DNA from: Diphasiastrum complanatum
Lineage: Eukaryota > Streptophyta > Lycopodiopsida > Lycopodiales > Lycopodiaceae
Direction of reading: 5' to 3'
NCBI GenBank assembly: GCA_029204225.1
Contig: CM055092.1
Location: 45,640,087 to 45,704,086 of the forward strand
Length of the DNA: 64,000 nt
This document shows positions 60,473-64,000 of the stretch, piece after piece; position 1 is the first letter of the stretch, and every line of letters begins with the position of its first letter. The notes below the pieces were generated by a model. The model did not search any database, was not told the DNA's origin, and saw nothing but the letters and a program-made list of their open reading frames with translations. The position numbers and the translations under genes were made by a program.

Positions 60473-62640
60473 GTAAATGTTTGTAAATATTACTTTTGTG
60501 AAATGCTTTGCAAGTTTAGAAAGGAACTCTTCGTACAATGCTTGTCTTAATCAAAAATAAAAATCTGAGAATTCTAAGCATGTGAAATTTTTATCGTAGT
60601 TGGAGCTTCATAAAAAGTAGCAGAAACAACAAATAATGTGGGTCCATCCTTTCTTAGATCCGAAGGGGGATGACAACATGAATGATATATGTGTTCTTAT
60701 TGAGCTTACGAGGAAGAAAATACTCAAGATTCTCTATGTTCCAAACCTCAAAGCAAAGGCCATTTTCAATAGAACACTATTTCCATACCTTCAAAGCATG
60801 CATCATAGTTGTTATTCCTTTCTCATCGAGCTCATACTCTCGTTCATGTCCTTTCAACCTACAATTTCTATAAAGCAATTGCATTCCTTTCCTAACAAGT
60901 CTTACTAGCATTCATTTCAACGACAAACGAGTTGGTTAAGTCCGAAAAGTAATGTATCGAACAATTTATTATAAGGAGGAAATTTTTCATGTCAAAGATC
61001 ACCAACAATTTTCTTTGACAAATAAAAAAAAGAGCTAAGACCTCGGAGTTTCAATTCAAACATGCACATGGAGATGGGATTGTTTAAGATAAACAAAAAT
61101 TTTGATTAAAAAACTTGTAGCTTCTCGTCAACACCTTGTTGATTGTTGGTCATACTACTTCAAGATATTGCGATATTGTAGGAAAATAAAGCTCCCACAT
61201 ATTCATCTATTCAATGCTCTCCTTGATTTTCCTTGTGTTGCCTACATGCACGTAACTCGTTTGGAACCTTTTCTTTTCAAAGATCTGTCAGTGTCGAGTT
61301 GAGTCTGTTGTTTTTTGAAGGCTTCATTATTGTTTGACATGATTGGATGTAGAAGATTGTCGGTTGCTCTTGTTGAGGGTCAAGTGTCAATCTTGCATCA
61401 TCAAGGGCAGTAAACAAACTATCTGGTTGATAAAAAGTTGTTTAGTTCGGCATGCGAGTGTTGAGATTAGTCGAGGAACCTATCTGGTTGAAAGGGAATA
61501 ATTTAGTTTAACATATGTGAGTGTGGATTTGAGCAGAGGGTTTCCAAAGAACCTATGGGATTGAGAGAGCATGTTCTAGTTCGAAAGGAATACCGTGTCG
61601 AGTCTAGGTTAGAAAGCTCCAATGCATATTGGGTTTCCATGAGCTTTCAACTAGAGGCTTCTTTCAAGATTTGTGATTGGAGTCTTTTTAGTGAAACTAG
61701 CTAGAATTTTTTCCCAATACTTAGACTTTTCTTAATTATTTTTCGTAACTTAGATCCTCATCTATCAAATAGTGAATTGCACAATCCCTTGTTTATGTGA
61801 GCTACAATGAAAAACACATTGGCTAGAAAACAAGGCTCATACAAGTCCAATCTACAAGAAGCATAAAATAGAATCAACCAAAAACTAAAGTTGTATATTA
61901 ATGTCTATGATAGGGTAAATGTAAGGAGCTTAGCTCTCCAAGCTACTCAAAAAACGTACTAGCCGGTGAGAGAACGAATCTCCTCCCATCCATAGGCAAT
62001 CTCTCAAGCTAGCTACTTGCTATCCTTGTCTTGGGGTACTTAGCGTCCATGCATGGGCAACAAATTCATGTAGGTTGGCCAAAACAAGCCTTGACTTGCG
62101 AGGTAGGTGTAATGGCTTAGACGAATTGCCACCCCCATGTTTCATTGTGCCTAAGTGGCCCTCTGGTCCACTCTGACCTCCAACCAATCAACCCTAGTCA
62201 TTGCTTGATGGCCCTCACGAGTTGACTTGGTTTGTTGCATGTTGGATCTACATGCCTTGCTGCATGATTGACGACATGCTTGTACTCACCGGGTTCACCT
62301 ACAATGACACACCAATTCACCTATAATATCTTATGTTGCCTAGATTGGTGTGTGAGTCGTGGCCATTGTTGGCAGTCACCTACTCACATTTGGTGGGTTG
62401 TCCTTCACCACTATGGGAGTCACTTGACCCACTTGGTCGTTGGTCTTTTTGGGTACGTTAGGGCCACAATTGGGCCTAACATATTCACCCCCTTTAGGAA
62501 AGTGATCGATCCTCAATGATAAACTCAGGGTGCACTTGATGTAGCGTATAACAACTCTCCCAAGTAGCGTCAGACAAGGGAAGTCCTTTCCATGCAACTA
62601 GATACTCCAAGAGGATACTATTTATCAAATTGCCTCTCCT
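60473..62640 (+). other. RsmE intron 6 (start), nothing recognised
   Basis: Frames at 60,636-60,908 and 61,102-61,302 show no similarity to RsmE or TEs. The next RsmE exon was looked for and not found. Confidence 0.4.
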
Positions 62641-63005
62641 TGTTAGAGTTTTGTTCTCATTAGAACCCCTAATGTTGTCATTTAGGATTAATTAGGATTA
62701 TTGGGTCATGCTTGCGTGCTAATTCTAGGGGCATTTACCTATATTTGGTAAAGTCAAGCTAGAATTTAGTTAGACTCAGGTTGTTGCTTTTACCTTAGAC
62801 ATCAATTAGGCAATTGCTTTTAGGCTGCTTTTGCTTTTTGGTATAGACCAAATTCTATAAGTATGTAGCGTGCCCTACCTCATTTGCAATGGGACATAGT
62901 TGGAGTTTCTCATCACTTGTGTTCTCTCTTATGTGTTTGGCTATTGTTTCATCACAATAGGAATCTTGTCTTGGGTTACTTGTATGAGCAAGTCGGTTTT
63001 CTAAC
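62641..63005 (+). mobile_element. 5' LTR (365 bp) of a plus-strand LTR element
   Basis: Begins TGTTAGAG and ends TTTTCTAAC, giving TGTTAG/CTAAC inverted ends, followed at once by the primer site. TTCTATAAGTATG near 62,855 is a TATA box. The internal region runs off the window, so the coding part cannot be seen; a short LTR suggests Ty1/copia or a non-autonomous element. Confidence 0.75.
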
Positions 63006-63018
63006 TTGGTATCAGAGC
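63006..63018 (+). other. Primer-binding site (initiator tRNA-Met)
   Basis: TTGGTATCAGAGC directly after the LTR. Confidence 0.85.
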
Positions 63019-63189
63019 ATGGTTCAAGATTCGAGAGAACAAGGAGGTACTCAATGAACGGAGTCAATCATCACGTGCAGGTTGATTTGACCATCTTCAA
63101 GGTGTGGAGGTGGTGTCCCTAGCCAGCTCTCAAGTTTGATCTTCATCTACAACGGTGGCAGCTTTGTGAGAAGATCTAGTGCTTCAAGG

Positions 63190-63900
63190 AGAAGGGCTGT
63201 GCTGCAAGAGGAGATTATGGATATTTGCCTTTTAACTCAGGTTGTTGTAGAACAGCAAAGCGTGGAGATTCAGATCAGATTTCAGTTCTCAGAGATTTAG
63301 ATTTGTAGGGCAGATTGGTAAAGGTGCAGGGCAAACAGCTGGAAAACAGAACGTTGACTGGGATCAGATCGCTGTTAGAGTTGGATTGCTGCCTACAGAA
63401 CGCTGGCAGACCTGTTAGCTGGCTGTCTACTGATGGCACAGACATGATCACTGCCTGGCTTAGCTGGAATGCTGGCTGAATTAGATCGCTGACAGATTTG
63501 GTTGCTGACTGCCTACTGTTGGATCAGATTGCTGATGTCGGATTGCTGCATGCTACCTGAATCTGCTCTCTGAGTTGGATCAGACCTGCAGATCTGATCG
63601 TTGCCTACAATTTGCTGATATACCTGAATCTATTCATTGGATTCTATACGTGATGATTGATTTTTGGAAGCAGATTGCTGGCTGCTGGAGATCTGATCGC
63701 AGCCTGAAACTGGCTGGATTGTTGCTGTCTATTGGCTAATTGCTGGCTATCAGAGTTGTGCTCAGATCTGCAACTGTTCACTGGAAGAGGATAGATCAAA
63801 ACTGGTTCGTTGATACTACAGGTGTCCTGAAATCAGGTTGTTGGAAGTTGTTACAGATTAGATCGCTACTGATTGCTAGAAAACAACAGGAGTGCTAAGG
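63190..63900 (+). repeat. CTG/ATCAGATC-rich degenerate word region
   Basis: Dense recurrence of GCTGGCTG, TTGCTG, GATCAGAT(C/T)GCTG, GCCTAC and CAGATCTG over about 700 bp within the element interior, without a fixed period and without a long open frame. Confidence 0.55.
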
Positions 63901-64000
63901 AAAAGATTAGCTTCAGATTTGCAGAGCAAAACGTCGGAGTTTTCTACAGGTCATGAAGATCCAAGGAACACTGGTTAGGAATTGTTAGTGTTGAAGAGAT

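Noticed and set aside
60636-60908. 90-codon plus-strand frame as the next RsmE exon
   Set aside because: No match to the expected RsmE block (Arg-Leu-His region), and the split Cys codon cannot be completed here.

Overview
This is nuclear DNA of a land plant with a large, transposon-rich genome. Two spliced plant genes with very long introns are embedded in layers of retrotransposon and DNA-transposon debris and GA/CT microsatellites. The TE-bloated introns would fit a fern or a gymnosperm, but the lineage is a guess and nothing here fixes the species.

Region 1 (1-9,430, minus strand): most of a KEA-type K+/H+ antiporter gene. Six exons join in frame with GT-AG borders; the last coding part runs off the left edge. 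Its 5.9-kb fourth intron holds a dead Ty1/copia pol fragment, a LINE endonuclease fragment and an (AT)n tract.

Region 2 (9,430-31,360): intergenic, no host gene recognised. It holds a copia gag-protease remnant (12.9-13.8 kb), the C-terminal half of a CACTA/TNP2 transposase (14.8-16.1 kb), several LTRs with tRNA-Met primer sites, two Ty3/gypsy remnants meeting head to head near 20,066, a 1.6-kb field of degenerate short-unit repeats (25.2-26.8 kb), a MITE-like element (29,857-30,245) and three further tandem arrays (30.2-31.3 kb).

Region 3 (31,361 to beyond 60,472, plus strand): a plant RsmE-type 16S rRNA (uracil-N3) methyltransferase gene, probably plastid-targeted. Six exons total 682 nt yet span about 29 kb, and the catalytic C-terminus lies past the right edge. 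Its 16.9-kb fourth intron contains an intact chromodomain Ty3/gypsy element (43,898-50,114, antisense) with two LTRs I read as identical, a 5-bp target duplication (GTGCC), a primer site, a polypurine tract and one 1,592-codon gag-pol frame. The same intron carries two LINE 3' ends that terminate in (CT)n tracts. Intron 2 carries gypsy debris and a hAT C-terminus; intron 5 carries a second hAT C-terminus and a gypsy 3' LTR.

Region 4 (60,473-64,000): taken as continuing RsmE intron. At 62,641 a 365-bp LTR with a primer site opens another plus-strand element that runs off the window.

The two host genes are functionally unrelated (ion exchange in endomembranes; rRNA modification). The main observations are how the small RsmE exons survive in such long introns, the recent antisense retroelement, the LINE-tail origin of some microsatellites, and GAATCGG-type motif clusters that accompany hAT remnants. 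No tRNA, rRNA, CRISPR or organelle-derived DNA was recognised.
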